64,000 bases of DNA from assembly GCA_963728075.1 (NCBI GenBank), contig CAVSIP010000004.1, positions 306,207-370,206 on the forward strand, read 5' to 3'. Source of the DNA: CAVSIP01 sp963728075 (GTDB lineage Bacteria; Actinomycetota; Actinomycetes; JAFAQI01; DASSKL01). The notes under the pieces are model-generated. The model ran no database searches. It worked only from the letters and a program-made list of their open reading frames with translations, and was not told the origin of the DNA. Made by a program: the position numbers and the translations under genes. Shown piece by piece: positions 35,250 to 43,219 of the stretch (the stretch's first letter is position 1; the number at the start of each line of letters is the position of its first letter).

Positions 35250-35561
35250 GTGTGGAGATGGATGTGGGCGCCGGAAGACGTCGCCTACATCGCCTCCCGG
35301 TCGACGCGCTATCCCGGCGCGCTCGACATCGACCTCGACTGGGTGAAGGAGGCGCTCGCTGATCCGCGGCTCATTCAGATCACGCCGTACCCGCGTTCGC
35401 GGGTAGGTGCCTCGGCCTTCGTCGGTCACTCGGCAGCCGCGGACCGGGTGCTGGTCATCATCGCCTACCAAGACCTTGACGGTGACTGGCACGGCATGAA
35501 CGCATGGCCGGTCTCAGGGCGAGACCTGGACACGTACCAAGAGGAGCTGACAGATGAGTAA
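35250..35561 (+). CDS. Putative toxin paired with RHH antitoxin
   Basis: 103 residues (GTG 35250; ATG 35262 is an alternative). The core DLDWVKEALADPRLIQITPYPRSRVGASAFVGHSAAADRVLVIIAYQDLDGDWHGMNAWPVS resembles small RNase-like toxins of the BrnT type in length and strand pattern, but I cannot match a family firmly. Its place directly before, and overlapping by 8 nt, a CopG/RHH antitoxin gives the toxin-first order used by BrnT/BrnA systems. Confidence 0.6.
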   Translation: MWRWMWAPEDVAYIASRSTRYPGALDIDLDWVKEALADPRLIQITPYPRSRVGASAFVGHSAAADRVLVIIAYQDLDGDWHGMNAWPVSGRDLDTYQEELTDE

Positions 35562-35820
35562 GCGACTCAACGCCGGCACGGCCGAGAAGGCGCGCGCTGA
35601 CGCCCGCGACCTGGAGAAATCCGCCGACGAGCAAGGCGAGTACCCACCGGGCACCGCCGTGCGGCGTGGCCAGGGTCCTTCGCGAATGTTCAATGTTCGG
35701 CTCACTGACGAGCAGTACCAGCAGCTCGAACGGGTTGCTAAGGCGAAGCACCTGCCGGTGTCGACGATGGCCAGGGCATGGCTTCTGGACCGCCTGGAGG
35801 GCGAACGGAACGCGTCTTGA
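35554..35820 (+). CDS. Ribbon-helix-helix (CopG-like) antitoxin
   Basis: 88 residues. A disordered charged N-terminus is followed by MFNVRLTDEQYQQLERVAKAKHLPVSTMARAWLLDRLEG, a clear ribbon-helix-helix DNA-binding domain at the C-terminus. BrnA-type antitoxins have RHH domains placed similarly. The start overlaps the toxin gene by 8 nt. It would repress its own operon at the palindrome upstream and neutralise the partner. Confidence 0.75.
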   Translation: MSKRLNAGTAEKARADARDLEKSADEQGEYPPGTAVRRGQGPSRMFNVRLTDEQYQQLERVAKAKHLPVSTMARAWLLDRLEGERNAS

Positions 35821-35847
35821 GTCCTCGCTTACGCCGGCTGCTCCGCC

Positions 35848-35868
35848 TGTCTTACAGATTGTGAGACA
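35848..35868. promoter_or_regulatory. Operator-like inverted repeat before the MazEF-like module
   Basis: TGTCTTACA (35848-35856) and TGAGACA (35862-35868) form imperfect 7-bp arms ending 8 nt before the antitoxin ATG. The left arm is identical to the one upstream of the neighbouring module. Confidence 0.5.
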
Positions 35869-35876
35869 ATGGGCTC

Positions 35877-36110
35877 ATGGCTGACACGATCACCTTTCGC
35901 CCCGACGAGGAGACTGCTCTGGCCATCGAGGCGCTCACCCGCGACGGCACGCCAGTCTCCACAGCCGTTCGCAAGGCGCTGCTGGCCGCGGCACGTGAGC
36001 AGGCCCGGGCGAAGCTGCGCGCCGAGGCCGAGGCATTGGCGAACGACGACGCCGACCGGGCCGAAGCCGCGCAGGTGCTGCGTGACATGGAGACCCTGCG
36101 TGCGTGGTGA
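35877..36110 (+). CDS. MazE-like / RHH antitoxin
   Basis: 77 residues. The N-terminal half, TITFRPDEETALAIEALTRDGTPVSTAVRKALLAAA, is a ribbon-helix-helix DNA-binding motif, and the second half is an acidic Ala-rich helix for toxin binding. It overlaps the following MazF-like gene by 11 nt. The palindrome just upstream is the likely autoregulatory site. Confidence 0.8.
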   Translation: MADTITFRPDEETALAIEALTRDGTPVSTAVRKALLAAAREQARAKLRAEAEALANDDADRAEAAQVLRDMETLRAW

Positions 36111-36411
36111 GGTCTACCGGCTGCGTGTGCCTCGCGGCGCCCGCGGACACGAGCAGAGTGGGCAGCGCTTCGCCGTCGTCGTGCAGTCCGATGCCTTGCC
36201 GCTGTCGACCTGGCTCGTCGCACCGACGTCGACGTCGTCGCGTCCGGCGAGCTTTCGCCCGGAGGTCGTCGTCGACGGTCGGCCGACGCGCGTGCTGGCT
36301 GAGCAGACGGCGGCCGTCGATCCGGCACGGCTTGGCGAGCTGGCGGGACACCTGTCGTTCGAGGAGCTCCGGCGCGTTGAGGCCGCCCTGCGGCTGGTCC
36401 TCGGTCTGTAG
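36100..36411 (+). CDS. PemK/MazF-family toxin
   Basis: 103 residues from GTG 36100. RGEVYRLRVPRGARGHEQSGQRFAVVVQSDALPLSTWLVAPTSTSSRP matches the PemK/MazF beta-barrel, with the catalytic RGEV(Y/W) arginine and the (R/K)xxVVVQ strand. EVVVDGRPTRVLAEQTAAVDPARLGE supplies the second half. These toxins cut mRNA at short sequences. GTG lies within the antitoxin end, so both are translated from one message. Confidence 0.9.
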   Translation: MRGEVYRLRVPRGARGHEQSGQRFAVVVQSDALPLSTWLVAPTSTSSRPASFRPEVVVDGRPTRVLAEQTAAVDPARLGELAGHLSFEELRRVEAALRLVLGL

Positions 36412-36527
36412 GTGCGGGTGGTTCATCGCACGCGCTCGCCGGCGCGACAACTCCATGATCATCCGGGCTCGTGGCGGACTGTGATCTGGGCGCGGATGCG
36501 TTCTCGCGGGCCAAGAACAGGACGTAG

Positions 36528-36911
36528 TCACCGCGGGTACGTCCGCAACTCGATGACGTTGCCCTCGGGGTCCCGGATGTAGACCCCGGCGCCCACGCCG
36601 CGGGCGCCGTACAGCTGCCGGTTCAGCGGGACGGCCACGTCCCAGCCCCGTTCGGCGACCAGTGCCTCCAGCGCCGCTGCGTCCACGTCGACGGTCAGCG
36701 CGACATGGTTGACGTTCTCGCCGGTCCGCTCACCTGCCAGGAAGTCGACGATCGTGTCGGCGTTGAGCCGCAGCGACGGGAACAGCGCCGTTCCCTTGCG
36801 CCACTCCGTCACGCGCAGCGGCTCCAGGCCGAGCTCACGCTGCCACCAGCCGAGCGTCGCCTCCACGTCGCTGCACACGATCACCACATGGTCGATCCCG
36901 GTTGCTCGCAC
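36528..36911 (-). CDS. Glyoxalase/VOC-family protein
   Basis: 127 residues with two beta-alpha-beta-beta-beta units: GIDHVVIVCSDVEATLGWWQRELGLEP and NVNHVALTVDV to GAGVYIRDPEGNVIELRTYPR. The His and Glu metal ligands of the VOC fold are visible in both. The exact reaction (lyase, dioxygenase or resistance protein) is not determined. GTG 36911 is supported by TACCGT (36924-36919 on this strand) 7 nt upstream. It marks the return to high-GC core sequence. Confidence 0.85.
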   Translation of the reverse strand: MRATGIDHVVIVCSDVEATLGWWQRELGLEPLRVTEWRKGTALFPSLRLNADTIVDFLAGERTGENVNHVALTVDVDAAALEALVAERGWDVAVPLNRQLYGARGVGAGVYIRDPEGNVIELRTYPR

Positions 36912-36966
36912 GCAGCCGACGGTAGCGCCAGACGCGCCCCGGCCCGGGCCCATACGGTGGGGCGTC

Positions 36967-37815
36967 GTGACGGCGGGGTTCCTCTGGGCGGCGGGCGCAG
37001 CCCTCTGCTACGGCCTCGCCTCGGTGCTGCAGGCCGTGAGCGCGGCGCGTACCGGGGTGACGGCGGGCCTCGACCCGCGGCTGCTGGTCCGGCTGGCTCG
37101 ACAGGTCCCTTACGTCGCGGGGCTCGGTCTCGACGCGGTCGGGTTCGGGCTCGACGTCCTCGCGCTCCGGACGCTCCCGCTGTTCCTCGTGCAGTCGGTC
37201 GTCGCGGGCAGCGTCGGCGTCACGGCCGTGACAGCCACGTTCGTGTTCGGCACCCGGATACGCCGGGGGGAGGCCGTGGCGCTTGCCGCGCTGCTGGCCG
37301 GTCTGGTGCTGCTGTCGGTCGCTGCTGAGCCGGGTCATGCCACCCCGCTGTCGCGGACGGGATCGTGGCTGCTTCTCGGGTCGGCCGGGGTGCTGACCGT
37401 GGCTGCGGCCGCCGTCGCCCGTTGGCAGCGGGGCGGCGCCGTCACGCTCGCCGCGCTCGCCGGGACGGGATTCGCCGGGGTCGGCATCGCGGCGCGCGGC
37501 CTTCCGGTGTCCCGACCCCTGTGGCAGGTGCTCGAGGAGCCGGCCGCCTGGGCCATCGTCGCCTTCGGCGGGCTGGCGGTCCTGCTCTTCGCGACCGCGC
37601 TGCAGCGTGGAGGCGTCACCGTCGTCTCGGCGGTGATGTTCGCCGTGGAGACGGTCGTGCCCGCGGTGGTGGGTCTCGCCTACCTCGGTGACGCCACCCG
37701 CCCGGGCCTCGGCACGCCTCTCGCTGCTGCCGGGTTCACGCTGACGCTCGCGGCCGCCGTGGCGCTCGCCCCTTACGCCGAACCAGGGACCCAGCAGCCT
37801 GCCCCGAGTCAGTAG
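36967..37815 (+). CDS. EamA/DMT-like integral membrane transporter
   Basis: 282 residues with nine or ten hydrophobic helices and an internal repeat of the drug/metabolite-transporter type: FLWAAGAALCYGLASVLQAVSAAR and FGGLAVLLFATALQRGGVTVVSAVMFAVETVVPAVVGLAYLGD. The substrate is unknown. TACGGT (36953-36958) precedes GTG 36967 by 8 nt, a leaderless promoter; it is divergent from the glyoxalase gene with 55 nt between starts. Confidence 0.8.
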   Translation: MTAGFLWAAGAALCYGLASVLQAVSAARTGVTAGLDPRLLVRLARQVPYVAGLGLDAVGFGLDVLALRTLPLFLVQSVVAGSVGVTAVTATFVFGTRIRRGEAVALAALLAGLVLLSVAAEPGHATPLSRTGSWLLLGSAGVLTVAAAAVARWQRGGAVTLAALAGTGFAGVGIAARGLPVSRPLWQVLEEPAAWAIVAFGGLAVLLFATALQRGGVTVVSAVMFAVETVVPAVVGLAYLGDATRPGLGTPLAAAGFTLTLAAAVALAPYAEPGTQQPAPSQ

Positions 37816-37851
37816 CGGGCCCGGCGCGTCCGGTCGACTACCGTGCTCCGC

Positions 37852-39753
37852 GTGGACAGTGGCCCGGCCGAGGGGGACCCACCGGATCCCGATGCGGTGG
37901 CCGAGGCCACCTGGCGCGCCATCCACGCCGAGGCCCGCGCACTGGACCTGCAGCGGGAGATCGACGACCTGCGGACGTCCACCTCCTGGCGGGTCACCGC
38001 TCCGCTGCGCGCGGCCAGCCGGCGCTGGGCGGCGCTGCGGGCACGGATACGGCGCACGCCTGCCGACCCGGGCCCGCAGTTCCGCACCGCCGCGGAGGAC
38101 GACGACGCGTACGCGCGCTGGGTCGACCAGTTCGACCGGGTCGCCCCCGGCGACCCGCTGCTGCGCCGGTTCACCGAGGGGCGCGGGCAGCGTGACTTCC
38201 TCGTGGTGTTGGACCGGCCGGTGTCGTCCGGCCCGGCGCTGGAGGTCACGCTGGCCGGCCTGGCGGACCAGGCGTACGGGCGGTGGCGGGCGCTCGTCCC
38301 CGCATCCGGTGGCACGGTCGAGGCGGACGACGCTCGGCTGACCGTCCGCAGCTGCGCACCGGACGGCGCGGTGACCTGGGCGGAGTGGATCGCCGCCGAG
38401 ACGTTCGACTACGCCGTCTTCGTGACCCCGGGTGACCGGCTGAGCCCGGACGCGCTCGCACTGTTCGCCGCGGAGGTCGAGGGGGAGCCGGCGCCGCTGG
38501 TCCTGTACGGCGACGAGGACGCGGTGGACGCCGACGGGCGGCGGCTGCGTCCCCGGTTCAAGCCGGAGCCGGACGAGGACCTGCTGCTGGCCTACCCCTA
38601 CCCGGGGGACCCGGTCGCCCTGGACCGCCGGCTGCTGCTCGACCTGCTCGCCGCGTGCCCTGCGGGGCCGGCCGATCGTCATCGGCTGCTGCTCGCCGCG
38701 TTCGCCGCGGCTGGGCTGCCGGCCGTGCGTCACGTGCCGCACGTGCTCTACCACCGGGCGGTCGACGCGCCGCCGGTGGCGCCGGGCTCGGCGGCGGCTG
38801 TGCAGGAGCACCTGAACCGGTACGGCCACCCGGCGCGGGCCGAGCCGACCGGCTGCGGTGTCCGGGTGCGCTGGGAGCCGGCCGGCACGCCTGGCGTGAC
38901 CGCCGTGGTCCCGACGCGTGACCGCGTCGACCTGCTGCGCTCCTGCGTGGACGGCCTGCTGAGCCGCACCGCGTACCCCGACCTGCGCGTGCTCGTCGTC
39001 GACAACGACTCCGCCGAGCCGGCCACGTTGCGCTACCTGGACGAGATCACCGCGGATGCACGCGTCACGGTGCGCAGGCATCCCGGGCCGTTCAACTACT
39101 CGGCCATCAACAACGCGGCTGTCGCCGCCACCGACACCCCGCTGGTGCTGCTGCTCAACAACGACATCGTCGTCACCCACGACGACTGGTTGCGCGAGAT
39201 GGTCGCGCAGGCCGTACGCCCCGGGGTCGGCATGGTCGGCGCGATGCTGCGCTACCCGGACGGCCGGGCGCAGCACGCCGGGGTGATCCTCGGCATCGGC
39301 GGTGTCGCGGGCCACTCCCACAAGTACGCCCCCCGCGACCATCCTGGCTACCTCGACCGGCTGCGGTACGCCCAGCGACTGAGTGCGGTGACCGCGGCCT
39401 GCGCGCTCGTCCGCCGGGACGTCTTCGACGCGGTCGGTGGCCTGGACGAGACGAACCTCGGCGTGGCCTTCAACGACGTCGACCTGTGCCTGCGCGTCGC
39501 CGAGGCCGGGCGGCGCATCATCTGGACTCCGTACGCGGACATGCTGCACCTGGAGTCGGCCTCGCGCGGGCTGGACACCGACCCGGAGAAGGCGGCGAGG
39601 TTCAGCGCCGAGGTGCGCTACATGCAGCGCCGCTGGGCGTCGGCGCTGCTGCACGACCGCGCCTACAACCCCAACCTCAGCCTGCTGCGCGAGGACTTCA
39701 CTCTCGCGTTCCCGCCCCGCGCCGGGCGGCCGTGGCAGCTGGCCGCGACCTGA
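37852..39753 (+). CDS. Family 2 glycosyltransferase
   Basis: 633 residues. The C-terminal GT-A domain (about residues 345-630) has VTAVVPTRDRVDLLRSCVDGLLSRTAYPDLRVLVVDNDS, LLLNNDIVVTHDDWL (DXD-like metal site), GVAFNDVDLCLRVAEAGRRI (catalytic Asp) and YADMLHLESASRG. The N-terminal part holds a short coiled coil and a diverged GT-A-like domain (VLYGDEDAVDADGRRLRPRFKPEPDEDLLL), the layout of rhamnan or O-antigen GTs. It should act on surface glycans. GTG 37852 lies 7 nt after TACCGT (37839-37844); GTG 37843 is an alternative start. Confidence 0.87.
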   Translation: MDSGPAEGDPPDPDAVAEATWRAIHAEARALDLQREIDDLRTSTSWRVTAPLRAASRRWAALRARIRRTPADPGPQFRTAAEDDDAYARWVDQFDRVAPGDPLLRRFTEGRGQRDFLVVLDRPVSSGPALEVTLAGLADQAYGRWRALVPASGGTVEADDARLTVRSCAPDGAVTWAEWIAAETFDYAVFVTPGDRLSPDALALFAAEVEGEPAPLVLYGDEDAVDADGRRLRPRFKPEPDEDLLLAYPYPGDPVALDRRLLLDLLAACPAGPADRHRLLLAAFAAAGLPAVRHVPHVLYHRAVDAPPVAPGSAAAVQEHLNRYGHPARAEPTGCGVRVRWEPAGTPGVTAVVPTRDRVDLLRSCVDGLLSRTAYPDLRVLVVDNDSAEPATLRYLDEITADARVTVRRHPGPFNYSAINNAAVAATDTPLVLLLNNDIVVTHDDWLREMVAQAVRPGVGMVGAMLRYPDGRAQHAGVILGIGGVAGHSHKYAPRDHPGYLDRLRYAQRLSAVTAACALVRRDVFDAVGGLDETNLGVAFNDVDLCLRVAEAGRRIIWTPYADMLHLESASRGLDTDPEKAARFSAEVRYMQRRWASALLHDRAYNPNLSLLREDFTLAFPPRAGRPWQLAAT

Positions 39754-39772
39754 GCAGGACGGCGCGCCACGG

Positions 39773-40495
39773 TCACCTCTCGTAGACCGCGACCTGGCTC
39801 GTGCTGTCTGCGGTGAACGGAGCCCGATCCCAGCCGGACCACCGGTGGGCCAGGCGCAGCCCGGCGAGACGCGCCATGAGGTCCATCTCCGCGGGCCACA
39901 CGTAGCGGAACCGGCCGGACCGGTGCACCGCCCGGCCGTCGACCGAGAACCAGTGGTGCGAGGACGAGATCTGCCCGACCGGGTCGTCGAGGGTGTCGAT
40001 GCCGGCGTGGCCGGGGTCCATGCTGAAGATCCGGCCCGGCTGGCCCGGCGGCGGCAGCTGCGGGACAACCACCTCCACGACGAACCGGCCGCCCGGTTCC
40101 AGGTGCTTCGCCGCGTTCTCGAACACCGCGACCTGCTCGTCCTGGGTCGTCACGTTGAGGATGGTGTTGAACACCAGGTAGACCAGCCGGAACGGTCCCG
40201 GCACCTCGGCCGTGGTCATGTCGCCGAGGGTGACCGGGACCCGGTCGGCGTCGGGTTTGGCCGCGAGCTGCGCCGCCATGTGCGGGGACAGCTCGATGCC
40301 GGCAACGCGCACCCCGCGGCGTGCCAGGGGAAGAGCCACCCGGCCGGTCCCGACGGCGAACTCCAGGGCCGCCCCTCCACCAGCGAGCTCGTGGAGCACC
40401 TCCACCGTCGGTTCGAGCACCGCCGCGTCGAACATCTCCGCCGAGGTGGCGTCGTACGTCTCCGCGGTGTCGCGGTCCCAGACAGTCGAAGGCAC
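39773..40495 (-). CDS. Class I SAM-dependent methyltransferase
   Basis: 240 residues. Motif I is ALEFAVGTGRVALPLARRGVRVAGIELS (SAM-binding glycine loop and acidic end), then LGDMTTAEVPGPFRLVYLVFNTILNVTTQDEQVAVFENAAKHLEPGGRFVVEVVVPQ gives motifs II-IV. The lid insert contains WSVDG-like strands (HHWFSVDGRAVHRSGRFRYVWPAEMDLMA). The substrate cannot be read off. GTG 40495 is the best start (VPSTVWDRDTAETYD). Convergent with the glycosyltransferase (19 nt between stops). Confidence 0.85.
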   Translation of the reverse strand: MPSTVWDRDTAETYDATSAEMFDAAVLEPTVEVLHELAGGGAALEFAVGTGRVALPLARRGVRVAGIELSPHMAAQLAAKPDADRVPVTLGDMTTAEVPGPFRLVYLVFNTILNVTTQDEQVAVFENAAKHLEPGGRFVVEVVVPQLPPPGQPGRIFSMDPGHAGIDTLDDPVGQISSSHHWFSVDGRAVHRSGRFRYVWPAEMDLMARLAGLRLAHRWSGWDRAPFTADSTSQVAVYER

Positions 40496-40551
40496 GGCTG
40501 TCCACGCTGCCACCGCCGGTGCGGCACGACAACGGGTTTTGCCCGGGCGGG

Positions 40552-41307
40552 TCAGGTGCGGGTGCCCAGCCGGTCCGGCCAGCGCTGCCGGTGCGCGTCG
40601 AGCACGTCGGCCCCGACGGCGTCCGGCAGGCGGTGGACGATCAGGTCGGCGTCCGCGGCGATCCGGCAGGCCCCGGAGGTGACCAGAGGGCAGGCGCGGC
40701 GCGGCCCCGGACCGGGACAGATACGGACGTCGTGACCAGCGGCACGCAGCTCGGCCGTGTAGGGGTCGTCCCACCAGCCGCGGCCCTCGACGAGGACCCG
40801 CTGGGGGCCGGTGGCCGGCCAGCCGGGCATCGCGTCGTCGGTCGCCACCAGGAGGGTCACGAGGCCCAGCTCGGTCGGCTCGCACGTGACGCAGCCCACC
40901 GCCCTCAGCAGACGCAGCATGGGCGCGTTGTCCGTACGCACCACCGCCCGCAGCGCGGCCAGCCCGGTGTCGGCGGCCCGGGCCCGCAGGGCCTCGAGCA
41001 GTGTCCGGCCGAGCCCCCGGCCCTGCCGGTCGTCGCGCACGGTGAGCCCGAGCTCGGGCACGGGTGAGCCTTCGTACCGGGCTTCGGCGACCAGCTGGCC
41101 GGCGTCGACGGCGACCAGCGCCAGGCCGTCGACCGGGAGCCGGGCCAGCCGCGCGAGGGTCGCCTCGTCGCGGGCCAGGGACAGGAAGCGCCGCAGGTAG
41201 GACTGGTCGGACAACGCCCCGTACAGCGCGGCGAGCGCCGGCTCGTCGGCCGGTCGCGCGGGTCGGACGGTGACCACGGTCCCCAGCGTGCCCCCCGGCC
41301 GGCCCAT
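40552..41307 (-). CDS. GNAT acetyltransferase with C-terminal extension
   Basis: About 251 residues. The GNAT domain (residues 12-160) has RPARPADEPALAALYGALSDQSYLRRFLS and the acetyl-CoA pocket LGLTVRDDRQGRGLGRTLLEALRARA (R/Q-x-x-G-x-G/A). The pattern resembles the regulatory acetyltransferases of the Pat type. The last 80 residues (PQRVLVEGRGWWDDPYTAELRAAGHDVRICPGPG) are not GNAT. ATG 41307 is preferred; GTG 41382 adds 25 residues. Confidence 0.8.
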   Translation of the reverse strand: MGRPGGTLGTVVTVRPARPADEPALAALYGALSDQSYLRRFLSLARDEATLARLARLPVDGLALVAVDAGQLVAEARYEGSPVPELGLTVRDDRQGRGLGRTLLEALRARAADTGLAALRAVVRTDNAPMLRLLRAVGCVTCEPTELGLVTLLVATDDAMPGWPATGPQRVLVEGRGWWDDPYTAELRAAGHDVRICPGPGPRRACPLVTSGACRIAADADLIVHRLPDAVGADVLDAHRQRWPDRLGTRT

Positions 41308-41486
41308 CGTGACAGGGACCAAAGGTCCTGAGCCATCGACAGCGGGTGAGGCCGACTCGTCCGAAAGGGGCCGAACACTCACTCGGAATGACCAGGGAAA
41401 TAGTCCTTATTGACTATGAAAGGGCCAGGCCGAGGCCCCGACACCTGACCTACTGGGACCGGGGGGTCGTCAGAAAGGTCAACGCA

Positions 41487-42140
41487 ATGGCCCTTACGAC
41501 GCGGGGCGCCCATGCCGCGCCGCAGACCACATTCAGTGCTGTCCGGGTGAAGGTTCTCGGCACCGTGCTCGCCGTCGGCGCCACCGCCAGCGTGGCCGGC
41601 ATGGGCACCATGGCCGGGTTCACGGGCACCACTTCCGCCTCGCTCGACGTTGCGACGGGAACCGTGAGGCTCGCCGTCGGGGGCACGGGGCTGACCAACG
41701 ATCTCTCGGTCGCCGCCACCGACGTGCTGCCGGGCGACACGATCGAGCGCGCCGCCGATCTGGTGAACAGCGGCGCCGTGCCGCTCACCGGGTTCACGCT
41801 GAGCACGTCGGGCACCGGCACCGTGCTCACCACCGACACCAAGAACGGGCTGCAGCTGTCGGTGGACTCGTGCTCCACGGCCTGGACCAACACCGCGGCG
41901 ACCGGCGCACCGCCGACGTACACCTGTGCGGGAACCGTGACGACGCTCGTCTCCGCCGGCAGCGTGCTGCAGACCGGCACGGCGCTCGGCGCGCTCAACG
42001 CCGACTCACCCGGCGGTGTGGACCACCTGCGCGTGTACCTCACCCTGCCCACGACCGCCGACGACACCTTCCAGGGTGTCTCCGACACCGTGACGCTGCG
42101 GTTCGACGCGGCCCAGGCCTCGACCCCGACCGCACGCTGA
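41487..42140 (+). CDS. TasA/CalY-like exported protein (SipW-dependent type)
   Basis: 217 residues. The N-terminus has a basic lead, a hydrophobic core (VLGTVLAVGATASVAGMGTMA) and then GFTGTTSASLDVATGTVRL, the region cut by SipW-type peptidases. The rest is a beta-sandwich with DVLPGDTIERAADLVNSGAVPLTGFTLS, matching TasA/camelysin family repeats. TasA-like proteins form fibres in Bacillus biofilms; the actinobacterial role is open. ATG 41487 has GAAAGG eight bases upstream. A signal peptidase gene follows 11 nt later. Confidence 0.75.
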   Translation: MALTTRGAHAAPQTTFSAVRVKVLGTVLAVGATASVAGMGTMAGFTGTTSASLDVATGTVRLAVGGTGLTNDLSVAATDVLPGDTIERAADLVNSGAVPLTGFTLSTSGTGTVLTTDTKNGLQLSVDSCSTAWTNTAATGAPPTYTCAGTVTTLVSAGSVLQTGTALGALNADSPGGVDHLRVYLTLPTTADDTFQGVSDTVTLRFDAAQASTPTAR

Positions 42141-42151
42141 GCGAGGCCGTC

Positions 42152-42742
42152 GTGGCAAGCACCGCCTACCCCGCATCGGGGGCGCTGCGCACCGGCGCCC
42201 GCCGCCGGCTGCCGACTCGCCGCTGGCTGGACCTCGCCAGCACCGTGGCGCTGCTGCTCGCGGTCAGCGCCACGCTGGCCCTCGCGGTCGGCCCGCACCT
42301 GTTCGGCTACCGCACGCTGACCGTGCTGTCGGGCAGCATGAGCCCGGACGTGCCGCGGGGTGCCGTCGTCGCCGTCGTCCGGCAGCCGGCCGGCCAGCTG
42401 CGGCCGGGCCAGGTGCTGACGTTCCACGCGCCGATCGCCGGCCACCCCGTGACCACGCACCGGGTGATCGAGGTTCGGCACGACAACGGTGCGGTGCTCG
42501 TGCGGACGAAGGGCGACGCGAACCCCACCCCCGATCCCTGGGTGGCGCGGATCAACGACGACGACGTGTGGGTCGTACGGATGGTGGTGCCCCGGATCGG
42601 TGGGGTGCTGCACGTCCTCACCTCCCCGATCGGGCATGCGACGTCGGAGTGGGTGCTGCCAGGAGTCGTGCTGCCCTGGCTGCTGGGTGGCCTGTGGCTG
42701 ACGCCGCGCGACCGCCGTCGAGCCGGCACCCACCGGGCGTGA
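42152..42742 (+). CDS. sipW: SipW-type (ER-type) signal peptidase I
   Basis: 196 residues. One N-terminal helix (LASTVALLLAVSATLALAVGP), catalytic Ser in LTVLSGSMSPDVPRG, and VTTHRVIEV supplying the His that replaces the Lys of bacterial type I enzymes. KGDANPTPDPWVARINDDDVWVVRMV is box E. A second helix near the C-terminus (VLPGVVLPWLLGGLWL) anchors it. It probably processes the TasA-like protein before it and the exported protein after it. GTG 42152 follows GAGCGAGG. Confidence 0.88.
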   Translation: MASTAYPASGALRTGARRRLPTRRWLDLASTVALLLAVSATLALAVGPHLFGYRTLTVLSGSMSPDVPRGAVVAVVRQPAGQLRPGQVLTFHAPIAGHPVTTHRVIEVRHDNGAVLVRTKGDANPTPDPWVARINDDDVWVVRMVVPRIGGVLHVLTSPIGHATSEWVLPGVVLPWLLGGLWLTPRDRRRAGTHRA

Positions 42743-43188
42743 CACCGATGCGACGGCTCCCGGTCGTCGCGACGCTGACCGTCGTCGCCGTCCTGACGGC
42801 CGGCGGCGCCGCCCTCGCCGCCAAGGGGGGTTTCACCGGGGCCGTGAGCGCCACCGTGAGCGTGCGGACGGCGACCCTGCCCCCGGCCACGGGGCTGACC
42901 GGTTCATCGCGCTGCACCACCTCGGGGAGCAAGAAGAAGCCGACGGTGACCGTGACGGTGTCGCTGGCCTGGACGCCGTCGGCCTCGTCGCTGGCGTCCG
43001 CGCAGGACGTGCTGCTCTCGTCCACCGGCGGCAGATCGTGGAAGACCCTGGCCAGCGGCCTGGCTCCCTCGGCGGCGACGTACTCCACCACGGCCCTGTC
43101 GTCCGGCACCTACAGCGTCAAGGTGGTGACCGCCAGCAGCGTCGGCTGGACGGCCACCTCGCCGCCGTTCGCCCTCACGACCTGCTAG
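42739..43188 (+). CDS. Exported hypothetical protein in the sipW cluster
   Basis: 149 residues from GTG 42739, which overlaps the sipW stop (GTGA); ATG 42748 is the alternative. Signal: RRLPVVATLTVVAVLTAGGAALAAKGGFTGAVSATVSV. The KGGFTG-xxSATVSV stretch repeats the GFTGTTSASLDV cleavage context of the TasA-like gene, so it is a plausible second SipW substrate. The mature part is Ser/Thr-rich and resembles a fibronectin-III-like sandwich (VTVTVSLAWTPSASS to SGTYSVKVVTASSVGW). Confidence 0.7.
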   Translation: MTPMRRLPVVATLTVVAVLTAGGAALAAKGGFTGAVSATVSVRTATLPPATGLTGSSRCTTSGSKKKPTVTVTVSLAWTPSASSLASAQDVLLSSTGGRSWKTLASGLAPSAATYSTTALSSGTYSVKVVTASSVGWTATSPPFALTTC

Positions 43189-43219
43189 GTACGGCGCCCG
43201 GGGTGCGTCACCATGGCGC

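Noticed and set aside
36835..40068. Minus-strand open frame of 1077 codons across the EamA-like and glycosyltransferase genes
   Set aside because: It is antisense to well-supported genes, and its composition (Arg/Gly/His/Gln-rich with no motifs) is the normal by-product of high GC.
41340..41486. Cyclic dinucleotide or other riboswitch upstream of the TasA-like gene
   Set aside because: I looked for conserved riboswitch cores and found none; only ordinary GC hairpins are visible.
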